Shown here: positions 48,216-59,237 of the stretch, piece after piece | Layout: every line of letters begins with the position of its first letter | Position numbering within the stretch: position 1 is the first letter of the stretch | DNA from: Monosporascus cannonballus | Lineage: Eukaryota > Ascomycota > Sordariomycetes > Xylariales | Reading direction: 5' to 3' | Length of the DNA stretch: 64,000 nt | Assembly: GCA_004154925.1 (NCBI GenBank) | Contig: QJNS01000079.1 | Span: forward strand, 62,001-126,000 | Translations under genes and position numbers: made by a program | The notes under the pieces: model-generated | What the model saw: only the letters and a program-made list of their open reading frames with translations | Databases searched by the model: none | What the model was told of the DNA's origin: nothing

Positions 48216-49039
48216 TGGTCAGGTTGCTTGTGGTGGTTGGTTTCTGTCTTGTCTGGATTTAGGGCGGTTCAGTGACTGCTGCTGTTTTTTCTGGAAGCGT
48301 CTTCGATTGGGTGGCGTCCTTGAGGCCCTTTTGGTGACTGGTCAGGTAGCTTGAGTAGTCGAGTGGCTGAATGGATGGATGTGGAAGGTGGCATCCGGGC
48401 AGCTGATACATCGGCGGTCTTGAGGGGATGGCTTGGGCGCCGTGATTCCCCGCCCTTCTTGGATGCCGCCGATAGGCGCTAGAGATAGTGCACATATAGC
48501 TGCAGCCATGGCGGAGACCAAGGCCACCCGCCGATTCCGGGCCGCCCCCTATCCGTTCGATTGCTCTTTACCTTTTAACCATGCCTATCATTCCTGTTTC
48601 GGACTTGCGATGTAACATGACGTCGTTTTGGATGCTGCAGTTCTATGCAACATTGTTAGATGCGCTATGCATTCCGGTGACGTGTACGACCTGAATGTCA
48701 GATCGCTAGATGTACGATGCCGTAGTGCGTTTGGCTCTTATCCACGTGGAAATCATGCAGGCACAGCTGGGGCTGAGGTGAGACAAATGATGCGATTGAC
48801 AACGACGCCATAATGACCCTATTGGGCAGGTCGCTTATAGAGTTCCTGGATATATTCATTCTGGCGCCCCCCTTGCTGCAGCTCGTACGTGCTAGGGTTG
48901 CGGTAATTTTTCGCCGTGCCGGAACACCAGACAGTCTCAGTCACCGAAACGCAACTATTACGCTATTTAAACCCAGTCTTCGTCCAGGCTTCTCTCCCCC
49001 AAGCAACTAAGGGTTCTCTCCAACCCAAATTGTGATGCA
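48216..49039. promoter_or_regulatory. Shared divergent promoter region (dehydrogenase / cupin)
   Basis: 824 bases between two divergently transcribed genes. 48964-48971 (tatttaaa) is a TATA-like box about 70 bases before the cupin ATG, followed by a pyrimidine-rich stretch (cttctctccccc) typical of fungal transcript starts. No comparable box was seen for the minus-strand gene. Confidence 0.4.
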
Positions 49040-49732
49040 ATGTTCAAGCTCACAATCCTCGCAAACGCCCTTGCGGCAGTGCTCCTGAATCCCGCGCCCA
49101 CTACTGCAACCCGGATCCCAATTCTGGAGCCCAGACACAACGCCACGGCACAGCAGATCATCGATGCGCTCGGCCTGATCCCCAACGTCGAGGGAGGGTA
49201 CTACCTGGAGACGTTCCGGGACCCCTTCCTCCTGCCCCTCACTGGCCCCGACGGCTGCAGCGGTAACCGCTCCGTTAGCACCGCAATCTACTACATGCTG
49301 GAAGGGTCCGAGGGGTTCTCGCGCTGGCACCGCATCGTTGACGCCGCCGAGGTCTGGCACTGGTACGCGGGGGCGCCGCTGTCGCTGTACCTGTGGCGCG
49401 AGGGCGATGGCGGTGATGAGGTCCGGGAGCGCGTCCTCGGCCCCGACGTCCTGGGCGCCGACGGTGGTGGCGGCCAGCCCCAGAGCCCGCAGGTCGTCGT
49501 CGCGAGGGCCGAGTGGCAGAGGGCGCGCAGCTGGGGGGAGTGGAGCTTGGTTGGTACTACAGGTGAGTTTTCGGGATTGCTTCACCTCGCGTTGGGGGTT
49601 CTGGAGGGGGTGGGGGAGGTTTGCCCGCGCCGTCCCGTCCTTGCTGACTTTGAATGACCATTAGTTGCCCCCGCCTTTACCGAGAGCGCGTTCGAACTCG
49701 CCCCGCCTGGTTGGGAACCCCCTGGAGCTTGA
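49040..49732 (+). CDS. Secreted cupin (Cupin_5 / DUF985-like), 196 residues
   Basis: Exons are 49040-49562 and 49665-49732. The intron gtgagt...gctgac...cattag joins in phase (G|TT, Val). The total is 197 codons. Residues 1-23 (MFKLTILANALAAVLLNPAP...) look like a signal peptide. The mature part has the family signature: EGGYYLETFR (51-60), STAIYYML, SRWHRIVDAAEVWHWYAGAPL (94-114, with His97, Glu104 and His107 as likely metal or ligand residues of the beta-barrel), WSLVGTTVAPAF and a C-terminal FELAPPGWEP. Function of the family is not established; most members are cytosolic, so secretion is notable. The Gly/Asp-rich loop at 122-150 is longer than usual. Reading through the intron would give a longer, wrong C-terminus. 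Confidence 0.88.
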
Positions 49733-50351
49733 TGACCGAGGTCTGGTGCAAGTTTGCTAGATTTTACGATGCAAGGGAGATTCGTCACAACTCGCGAACA
49801 TTTATAGTTTACCTCAAAATGAATTGACTACTTTCTGTTGTCGTATGTTAATTGGTCCTACTGAATAACTATTATCCCTATCATCCTAATCGAAAATAGC
49901 CGAAGTAATACTTCTATCGGAGTTATTTAGACACATTGCAAACGTATTGGAAGGGAAGATAACCATCATGAGATTCGAAATATAAACCCGCCAAGATCTG
50001 AGGTACAAGGGAGGGCCATGGAGGCGCCCATGTATTTTCTACACGCTCCTTATACTGCCAAGGTCCTCCAAAGTTGATTGGCTACCTCCTCTTTTCAATT
50101 TCATATTTCGGACCAGAAGTTACGATACCGGTCCCGTTTATTAACAACACCGCTTATGCAGTTCGCTTACAATGGGTATGCAACATGTCCGACTAGTACA
50201 CAATGCGCGGGGGTAGATAAATCTGAAGGTATTTGGAGATATCTGACCCGTTGCAACAGAACAACACGTAGTCCTAATTATGTATTAGACTGGTCTAAAC
50301 TTTATGTCCATTTGTTCTGAATTGCGCCTATACGTAACATCTTAGACGACG
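49733..50351. other. Spacer between the cupin gene and repeats
   Basis: Composition falls from the gene island towards AT-rich repeats. An 80-codon frame at 50078-50320 has no motif and is not supported as a gene. Confidence 0.45.
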
Positions 50352-50765
50352 TGTGACGGCTAGGGGGTTTAACCAACTATTAAACCTTAGTCGTACGGGT
50401 TTATGTTAGCAGGAGTATCGTAGGAATCTGAGTAATAGATATAGTAACGTATTACGTCTCGTAATACCAAGGGTGCCTTAGGTAACGAATTATTATTATA
50501 AGCTAATATTATTTAAATTATGGAATAATCGAACGTATATATTATGCTTTAGTTCACTGGCTTATTACCAGTAAGTTAGTAATTTAGCTCACTGGCTTAT
50601 TACTAGTAAGTTGGTGATTTAGTGTTATGGCTGCACCATACCATTACGCCACCAGGGCAAAAGATCAGTGGAATGATCGCAATTGTGGCAATCATCCTAG
50701 TGCTTACAGCTGTCTATATGTACTCGTACATGTTGGAAGACATTACCGGTGACCAGGCCGTAACA
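50352..50765 (-). repeat. Solo LTR of the B/C family with a chimeric 3' part
   Basis: Starts tgtgacggctaggggg and shares the first ~190 bases with the B0, B1 and C LTRs (accaactattaaacc, cgtattacgtctcgtaata). It then carries a 38-base direct duplication (cactggcttattaccagtaag / cactggcttattactagtaag, 50550-50622) and ends in the 143-bp unit 50623-50765. The flanks cgacg and atgta do not match, so the right boundary is uncertain. No internal element sequence follows. Confidence 0.7.
50623..50765 (+). repeat. LTR-like dispersed unit, 143 bp (copy 3)
   Basis: Starts tgttatggctgcacc and ends ccaggccgtaaca, about 10 bases longer than the other copies. No target duplication is seen (tttag/atgta). 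It lies exactly at the end of the LTR at 50352, so it may be an insertion or may have become part of that LTR. Confidence 0.7.
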
Positions 50766-50899
50766 ATGTAACAATGTATGCATATTGTGTTAATACATAC
50801 CGGTAGTACATTATAACCTGCTCCAGTAAACACAGCCTTTTGTTAGTAATTATCTGACAAATCGGCTTTTTTAACCCTAAAAGAAGGTCTATAGGCATT

Positions 50900-52060
50900 A
50901 GTTCCAGTTGCTTTTCTAATAAATTAAGCTAATTAGATTATTATTTCTACTTAAGCTTGCTATTACTAAGAGTATAAATAAGCGGTTTAGCAGGTTCGTT
51001 ATCTTTATTTTCGGAATATTGTTTAACGATGCTATGATTTATGCTGGCCTAATTGTCAAGTATTAGCTCAAGTTTTTTGTAGGGATCAAGATAAGACTCG
51101 ATTATCCACTAGCGCGTTTTTGGGGTTAAATTTATATCCACACCTTTTGCTTACGAGACGAAAGCTAAAACACTTACCCACTCTGGACTTAAAGAAACCC
51201 CGGCTTTTTATATTTTTATATTTACCTATATAACCTTTTATGGGCGTAAGAATTACTAACGATATGGCTGTATTGGTTATTTGTGGTCGAATTATGCTGG
51301 TAACGGCTTTAATCGGTCTTTGTACGATATTGCGTAATTATATAATCCCTAAGCTGTCGACCTCGTTCTTAGTTGTGATAATAATCGGGGTCTTAGGCGG
51401 GTTATTTACAAAATAATACCGATTTAATTCCAGGATCTGCTTTTGAAAAGTTAATATATATTGGTTTAAAATATCTTTATAGGCTAAATAAATATTATTT
51501 TATATAAAATCCTTTCAACGCTAAATAATATTAGGGTGTATAGGGTTCAGCAAAACCTTATCGAAAATGCCATTATTAGACTATATGTTACTATAGAACT
51601 TTTCATTCCAGCGGTTAATAATAACAGGGTTCGGTCTTGAAGCGCCTTGAAAAAGGTGTTATCAGATTAGGTTCCCGTTGATATTATAAGGTTTACTATA
51701 ATTTTTATCTAGTTGCGTAGATAGGTTTTAAGTAAAAGGTAAAATAAGTATGGAAACGTATATTAAGAATTTAAGGATAATATTCAGTTATTACTTTAGA
51801 TCGATATGGTATTTTAAATAGTAATAATTTATTGTAGAACTATTCGCGTTATTTCGGACCGGAGCTTATGAAAAAAGATGTAAATAATTAGAAAATGTTA
51901 TAAATAGTTGATTGTTAAAGAGTCTAGTCGAAGTAAATAAAACGATCGGTTTTAATTAAGCTTTTATAGCTATATCTTCAAGTGGTCGAACATTAATTTA
52001 TATCGTTGCCCGAAGTTAAGATGCTATTAATGGAGTTAGTGATAGAAGAAAATCGGAACT
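50900..52060 (-). pseudogene. pogo/Fot-like transposase remnant (DDE_1), degraded
   Basis: The minus strand carries a frame with RIP-type stops reading GIFDKVLLNPIHPNII. This corresponds to the G-F-x-x-x-G-L-x-P-x-x-P-x-x-V block after the DDE domain of pogo-type transposases. Further on come YYFVNNPPKTP...TKNEVDSLGII and IKAVTSIIRPQITNTAISLV, like the T-P-x-T-P and C-terminal helical part of Fot-like proteins. The catalytic half toward 52060 is too decayed to place. No terminal inverted repeats were found, so the element limits are unknown. Confidence 0.45.
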
Positions 52061-52879
52061 TGTCTGATTAGCCATTATATATGGCTTATTTAATTTCCTA
52101 ATGTAATTAAGATTATATAACTACAGCATTAATCTTACAACCCTGGTGGCAAGTAACTAGCGAGAGGACCATACCTAAAAGTGGTGATGACGACCGAAAC
52201 CTGGGGATATAGCAATCGATCTCATAGTTATCGCTTATTATTATTCAAAATAATATAACTTGCAAGTAATAACAGAAACCGCTTACCCATCCAATATATT
52301 TTAATACCACGTTTAACTTTCATTTTGCAATAAGCACTTTATCCATACTTATTGTCAAAGCCTAACAACATATCCTTTTCGCCCCGTAACACCTTTCTCA
52401 GAAACATACGACCCCCAGCGGAGAGGCCAATCGACAACAGGTATTCCAGCGGGCCAGCGATAAGCTGACACAGCCCGGAAACTGGTACCTGCTTAAGTGC
52501 GATGTTCCATTTCCAGACTCAGTTGGGCTTTCGAATATCTTCAGCTCGTAGATGCCCTTATGTTCTTATCTCTATCAATTCTAGTGATCAGTAATAAGTT
52601 GTCTGTAGGTATTCCTCGGTCTGTCAGGGAAAATGGTAGAGTACGGAGTGAAAGGCAGAAGAAGCAGCCCAGCAGGTGGTTCATAATATGGGTAATAAAT
52701 AGATGACCATTATTGCCTGCCCTTTTCTAACTATTCGGGGGCGAAGCCCCCCTATATATACACAAACTGGAGCCAAACTGGTGGGTCGTTAGGCCCCGGA
52801 AAGGGGGCCGCACCTTGGTACCTAACAGAGTTACCCCTCCTACCGTGCTCCTGTCCTTAGAAGTACTATTGGAAACCCG

Positions 52880-52931
<52 letters not shown>

Positions 52932-53097
52932 AAGGAAGGTAACCGGTAGCTCATAATAACCCTTATAAGTAAAGGTATCGTAAAATGAAATTTTAATATA
53001 ACGTAAGGTATTCCCTTAAGTAACTAATTATTTTAATATAAGTTATTTTCCAGATTGCTTTTTCTAAATTATATTATTTTATTTTTTTTATTTTTTA
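52061..53097. other. Mixed-composition stretch with GC-rich hairpins
   Basis: No gene seen. 52737-52751 (gggggc gaa gccccc) and 52792-52809 (ggcccc...ggggcc) are strong hairpins, and 52880-52930 is a C51 run. This patch of about 220 bases has escaped RIP although AT-rich DNA lies on both sides. Confidence 0.45.
52880..52930. repeat. Poly-C tract, 51 bases
   Basis: An uninterrupted run of C preceded by acccg. The length in the assembly may not be exact. Confidence 0.9.
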
Positions 53098-53098
53098 A

Positions 53099-53132
<34 letters not shown>

Positions 53133-53184
53133 ATAATAATAATAATAATAATAAGAATAATAATAATAATAATAATAATAATAA

Positions 53185-53220
<36 letters not shown>

Positions 53221-53229
53221 TAATAATAC
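53098..53229. repeat. Palindromic trinucleotide microsatellite (ATT)n(AAT)n
   Basis: About ten ATT units run directly into some thirty AAT units, broken twice by aag and once by aac. The two halves are complementary and could fold as one long hairpin. Confidence 0.9.
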
Positions 53230-53523
53230 TATGCTTTTCCGTACCGTGCCGTATTATTATTATTTCGACGCCATATATCGGTAATCGTCCGGCTTTACGT
53301 CCGTTTACGCAAATAACGAATATAAGTTATTTTATATCCTTTTACCTGGAAAGAAAACCGTTACGGTATAATAATTAAATAATAAGTATACCGGTTAATA
53401 CGGTTTTTCAGCGGCTTTAAATAAATGCAGTTATTATAAGGTTTAGGGCAAACCTTATATCGTTATATATTAATTCGCGCGGTACGTTATCTTTTACCTT
53501 TTACGTTATTGTTAATCCCTTAT
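53230..53523. other. Left part of element D beside the C insertion
   Basis: The same 5-base target (cttat) ends here and resumes at 62069, so this is DNA that was contiguous with 62074 onward before C inserted. It contains a 9-base stem (ataaggttt/aaaccttat, 53436-53458). It may include the 3' end or LTR of D, but no second LTR copy lies in the window to confirm this. Confidence 0.4.
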
Positions 53524-53893
53524 TGTGACGAGCTATAGGGTTTAACCAACTATTAAACCTTAAGTCGACGGGTTTATATTGACAGGAGTATTGTGGGAAT
53601 CTGAGCAATAAATACAGTAACGTATTACGTTTCGTAATGCCAAGGGTGCTTTGGGTAACGATGTTATATTATAAGCTGGTATTATTTAGATTATGGAAAT
53701 AATAAACGTATATATCTTTATAAATTAATTAAATCTTTATCAGATCTTGACGTTATTACAGATCTAATGTTATTGGATTCGGTTGGTTTTATATAGATTT
53801 ATTTGGATTTTGATACCAAGAAAGATCCAAATTACGTATTTTTTTTTGTGGGCCCGACGGTTTTCGTAACCGATCTTGGGTTAGGTCATAATA
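53524..53893 (-). repeat. Left LTR of C (3' LTR in element orientation)
   Basis: First half shared with the other B/C LTRs. Second half is C-specific (gttattggattcggttgg, aagatccaaattacg). Confidence 0.92.
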
Positions 53894-53959
53894 CGATCTC
53901 CTTTTTTCTAGGATCTTTGCCCTTAAAGATTTTCCTTCCTGGTAAGTTATTCTTTTTTA

Positions 53960-54440
53960 TTATAGCAGGTCGTATTATTAACCGCAAGCTTTATAATTGT
54001 TTTAATTAGAAAAAAAGCTTAGATTTTCTGATTGCTTATATTGTTAAATTTGGTTTTAAAGTTATGCCGTATACGCCTTATTTCGAAAATGGTACCAAAT
54101 ATTAAATAATTAAAGAAATTCGTCGTTATAGCAAATGTATTAAAAATTGTTGTTATTACGATGGTTCTGGCGTTCCAATTAATTCCTTACGTCATATTAA
54201 GGAAGAAAAAAATCGTTTAAATCGTGAAAAAACTATTACTAAAAAAATGTTTTTACGCTTTCAGCAAGAATTAAAAAAGGATTTGGTACGTAAACAGCGT
54301 GATATCGACGAAACCATTAATTGCCTTTTTCGTTTTCGTCGTTAAAAAAAATCTTTTTACGTTATGGAAATTAAAATTATTAATCGCAGTTTTTAATTAA
54401 TAAATAAGCTGGATAAGTAGGCGTGTACGGAGGCCGAAGT
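53960..54440 (+). pseudogene. Antisense accessory frame of C with zinc-cluster-like spacing
   Basis: Runs opposite to gag-pol directly inside the left LTR. The core reads MPYTPYFENGTKY, a stop plus seven residues, then YSKCIKNCCYYDGSGVPI. Again every Zn2Cys6 position (C-x2-C-x6-C-x8-C-x2-C-x6-C) is Cys or Tyr. The helical tail is better preserved than in B0/B1: LRHIKEEKNRLNREKTIT, KMFLRFQQELKKDLVRKQRD, then a stop after LFRFRR. The start codon was not identified. The tail predicts a coiled coil that could dimerise the protein. Confidence 0.6.
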
Positions 54441-57385
54441 TCCGTTTCTTATGCCATCCTTTACTTCCCTTAATTAGTTTATTTCTAAGGACCTTAATTA
54501 AGGGGCTTTTTTTTAATAATTCCGTCGCCGCTAGTAAAAATTCTTTAATAGGTGCTAGGCGTTAATAAGATTTTTGGCGGGTTCCTAGGTGTTTTCGGAA
54601 TTTGGGTATTTTTTCTATTTAATTAGGTATTAGGTAAATCCGTTTTATTTTCGCATATCGAGAATTTTTTTTAATTTTGTATACCTGTTCGTCTTTTATT
54701 TTTATGTCGTTTTGTATTATATGTATTTTGATTATGTTTACTGTTAATTCGAATAAAAAAACGTAAAAAATTAAATGGAATTTAATTTTTGGTAAAAGTT
54801 CTAATTAGTAATTATTTTTTAAGATTTTCTTGGCGATTTTATATAAACCGATATATTTGAAATCGAGTTTTTTGCTAAGTTCTTTTATTTAAATGTTTTT
54901 TGTAATAAGGAAAATTATTTCCTCCTTTTCGAAAGTTAATTTTTTTAATTTTTTCTGGTTATAATATTTGCTTATTTGATTTCGTACGAATTTTATTTTT
55001 ATTTTTATTTCTTAGTATAGCTATCGTAGCTATTTTGACGTAAAAATTGCTTTAATATTAATTGGATTATCGTTATGTATTTTTTTGTAAACTTTTAGAA
55101 TAAAACCAAAATTTACGTTTATAAGTATTATTTTAATATTTTCTTGGTAACTGGTATCATAAGTTAATTATGCAATTGGTAATTTCTTAACTTAATTATT
55201 TTGTTCGTAATTGATATAATATCGTAAATAAGTTTTTAAAGTTTATTTTGTTCGTTTTGTTTGTTTATTTATTTATAATTTAAATGGGTTAGATAACTTA
55301 TAGTTTAGGCCGATTTATGCCATAAGGCCTTGCCAAAATTTAGATGCAAATATTAATTCTTTATTTGATATAATTTCTATTAGTAATCCGTATATGTTAA
55401 AAATATGTTTGAAAAAAATATGTATTAATTATTCGGCGTTTGTATTTTTATGATATGATAAAAAATAAGAAAATTTCGTAAATCGGTCGACGATTATTAA
55501 AATGTTATCATAATATATTCTTATAATTAAATCTTTTAATATAGGAAGTTTGGTAATAAAGTCGAATATAACTAAATATTATAGTCGCTTTGTAACTGAT
55601 AATGGCTGTAACTTTTCGTATGGCTTATGTTATCGAATCTTTGCTTTAACGCAAATATCGCATTACCGTATAATTTTTTATATTATTGATTTTATTTTAA
55701 AAAAAGAATATATACGTTAAAATTTTTTAAGGTTTTGTAAATCTCTGGATATCCGTATAACTGATATTCGTATATCTTTCGTATTAGATTTTCCGGTATT
55801 CCTTTAAAATTTGTATTTTGTTTATTTTTTGGTTTCCTAGGAAATTATTGTTATACTGTTAAATCCTTTAATATATGTCGAAAAATACTGCCCGAATTAT
55901 CGCAATTTGTCATAAGCGTAAATATTTTTCTGTAGTAATATCGAAAATTATATGGTTAACTTTAACCAATTTTTTTTCGAAGTTTGATCGTTTGTTTAAA
56001 GTATTTGCTTTGCCGTTTTCTGATCTTTTTTTATAAATAATAACGAAATCGAAGTTTGCTAATTTTTCCGCATATCTTAATTATTATTTTATAAACTTTT
56101 TAATCGTAATAAATCGGGTAAAATTTAATAATTCGTATAAACCTTAATTTAATACAAATTTCTCTTTAGGAAATACCTAAATTCCCGAAATGCTATAACA
56201 ATAACCATAAATTCCTTATTTAAAATGCCGTAATTAAATTTAGCTTTTTTTAACTTATACGAAAAAAATACAATAAGGTATAATTTGTCTTAATTATTTT
56301 GCTATTTAATTATTACGTTTAACGCGTAATCCGAAATATCGGTTTTTAGCTTAACGGAATAATTTAAATCGTATATAATTAATACTGGTTCGCTAATAAT
56401 CGTATCCTTAATAACTTAAAATACTTTTTTCGTATTTGGCGTCTATTTGAATTTTTTTTCTTAAGATTCGTTAAGGGTATAATTATTTTATTAAAGTTTC
56501 AAATAAACTTCCTGTAATAGTTAGCAAATCCAAGGAATACCTATATTTCCTTAATTATCGTTAACGTTTGCCATTTTGTAACTGCAGCGATTTTTTTAAG
56601 GTTTATCCTAATATATTCTAAGGTAATAATATGTTTTAAATATTCCATTTCCTACTTATGAAACTAACTTTTTTTTACGTTAATAAGTAATTTTGCGTCC
56701 TATAAAGTTTGAAAAACTTTATGAACGTATCTTATATATACTTTTTTTATTTTCGAAAAAATAAAAATGTCGTTAAAATAGCATACGACGAAAATATCGA
56801 GATATTTTCGTAATACGTAATTAACCATTCGCTAAAAGGTCGCTGGTACGTTCGTAAATCCCATTAATGTAACTAAATATTTAAATAATCCGTATTTCGT
56901 TTTAAAAGTTATTTTTTATTCGTATTTTTTCTTAATCCTAATAAGGTTATATCCATTTTTGAAATTAAATACGGTAAACCATTTAACTCCGTAAAATCGG
57001 TTTTTTATTTCCTTAATTAGAGATAATAATATTCGATTCTTAATTATAAATCGCAATTTTCCATTCTTTTTAAATACAAAAAACATAAGATATTCTGCCA
57101 GTGATTTTAAAGGTTGAATCTATTCTTTTTATAATCGATTTTCCAGGTATTTTTTAAAAATGCGTCATTAATTTCTATTAAGGTTATAAATAAAATAAAA
57201 TTTTGTCGAAAATTTTTCCTTAAGGATTATTTTGTAATTTTATTCGCTATATTCTAATAATTTCGTATTAAGCTCCTTTTTGAAAAACTGCTTATATCTA
57301 TAATATTATAATAACATATTTATTAAATTTTCTAATTTCTTAAGCGGCTATTTTTGTTATTTCAGATCGTTATTTAATTAACGTA

Positions 57386-59237
57386 ATCCACAAGCGAAGC
57401 GCCCACATAAGCGGAGCGCCCATTTTAACCACCCCATTGCACATATTCAGTTTTTTAATAGCCATATTATATTTAAATTAATTGAAATTATTCGGAATAA
57501 TTTTTATCAAACGTATCTATTATTTTCTGATAAGTGCGCGCATTATGTCCGGGCTTACCGCAGACGCCATAATACCGTTCCTTCTTTGCAACCCTTTTGC
57601 GACGATTACTTTCCGCCATTATTTCCTGTGTTGGTTCGCCATTATTATTTTTTCGGCCCGGAAAACCTCCCCCTTTTAAAAAGTAAGTAATCTTCTTTTT
57701 TGGAGGCGTTTGTTTTTGGTTTTTCGGCGCTTGCTGAAAATATAATTGGTTTTGCGAAGGTGGCCGATTTTATCACTAAGAAAAACGACCTTGTATAGTA
57801 AATAATTTATATTTTTTGCCAAATAATTTACCGTTTCGATTATAGTTGTCGGCGAACTACTTTAATGGTTTATAATTTTATTTTTTAAATAATTAAATTA
57901 CGAAATTGCTTTTTCGAAAATTTTAAATATTTTGCGTTTAAAATAAAAGGGTGAAAATAAAAAGGAAACGGTTAATATTTAAAATGGTTATCGGATATTT
58001 AGTTACGAAATAATATATTTGGAGTTTAATGGAATAAGGTTAATACCGCAAAAACCAGCTTTAATGTTTTCGGAGGTTATAAACGTTTTAAACGTTTCGT
58101 AAAAGCCGATAAAATTTTTTTTAATAACGTACGTATTATAACACTTTATAAAGTTTTCAATATAACGACCGTAAGCCCGTTTTAACGGAAAAAAATATGT
58201 TATATTAAAAGGTTAAAGCTTATAAAAAATAGGGAAATATATAAAACGTAATAATATCATATTCCTTATAATATTTTTCAAATTTTATCGAATAATAATT
58301 TTTATAACTATTAAGGATAAAAAAACGTTTAATACCTTTTGTACGCGTTTTGGTATACTTATTAAAATATTTAACTTAATTTAAATTTAAAACGTTTATC
58401 ACTTAACCGTTATTACTTACGGTAATTTTTTAATTACGTAATATAAAATTATTGCGGTACCAGAAAACAAAGTAATTTTTGCCCGTTACGATAATATACG
58501 GAAAAAAGGCCCAGCTTTAAAAACCGACGACTTAAATAATTATAACTTATTTTTTATTGCCTTACTGGGCTTATCTGGGCCTTTTACGCCTTTCGGCGTT
58601 TGTAATTACTATGCCCGATACCGTTATTAACCTTATTAAAAAATTAATTTCGTCGAAATTATATATATTTTTTTCCGAAATACCGTATTTCGTAATTATA
58701 TTACGTACGAGTTCGAATTATTTGTAAAATATTTCTAGATTTTTATATATAATTTTTTCGTAATCGATCTTTCGATTTAAATACGTTTTTAACTTATTTT
58801 GCCGTTTAACGAAATTCGACGTCCAGTTAACGCCGACGCGTCTTATATCGCGTTTACGTAAAAGTATATTAGCTATATTTTTAATATTTTTAAGTTAAAA
58901 AGGAAACGTTCGCGAATCGAAATCAAAAATATATTCGATAATAATTTCTTTTTCGGAATCGATTAGTTTTTGCGAATTAGGCGGTATATCGCGTCGTATA
59001 AATTTGCCTTAGATTTGTTCGCGAAAAGTTGTTTTCGAGATAATATATATAGTTGCAAACTTTTGATAACCAAAACGAAAATTGCGTTTTTTGGCCTGAA
59101 TAACAAAATTTAATCGTGCTTTTTTTTTTAAAAGCCCAAACATATTATTATGTTGAAAAATATATAAGTAAAGTAAGGTAGTTGAAAAGTTAAATCTGGA
59201 TGAGCGCTTCGCTTATGTGGGCGCTTCGCTTGTGGAT
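57386..59237 (-). mobile_element. Fot1/Pot2-like DNA transposon nested in C
   Basis: Terminal inverted repeats of about 40 bases (atccacaagcgaagcgccca...) face each other and are flanked by TA (57384-57385, 59238-59239). The element is 1852 bp long. The repeats themselves contain the doubled phrase aagcgaagcgc. The termini are nearly unmutated (one G/A and one C/T difference within the first 38 bases), while the coding part is RIP-degraded. Confidence 0.93.
57480..59110 (-). pseudogene. Fot1-like transposase with C-terminal zinc knuckle, degraded
   Basis: Minus strand, about 58985-59050: TFREQ, a stop, GKFIRRDIPPNSQKLIDSEK, then EIIIEYIFDFDSR. This is the conserved N-terminal DNA-binding region of Fot1/Pot2 transposases. 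The C-terminal end (about 57520-57590) reads YYGVCGKPGHNARTYQK, a CCHC knuckle with first and last Cys now Tyr and the His retained. The DDE_1 core lies between but was not resolved residue by residue. It is better preserved than the copy at 1560-3200. Confidence 0.8.

Noticed and set aside
49563..49664. Read-through C-terminus of the cupin gene
   Set aside because: gtgagt...gctgac...cattag is a clean intron, and its removal restores the family C-terminus VAPAF...FELAP.
52737..52751. Hairpin as a Helitron 3' end
   Set aside because: No CTRR terminus at the right distance and no TC start was found.
52727..52954. 75-codon minus-strand frame with poly-Gly
   Set aside because: Translation of the poly-C tract.
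53055..53378. 107-codon frame made mostly of isoleucine
   Set aside because: Translation of the ATT/AAT microsatellite, not a gene.
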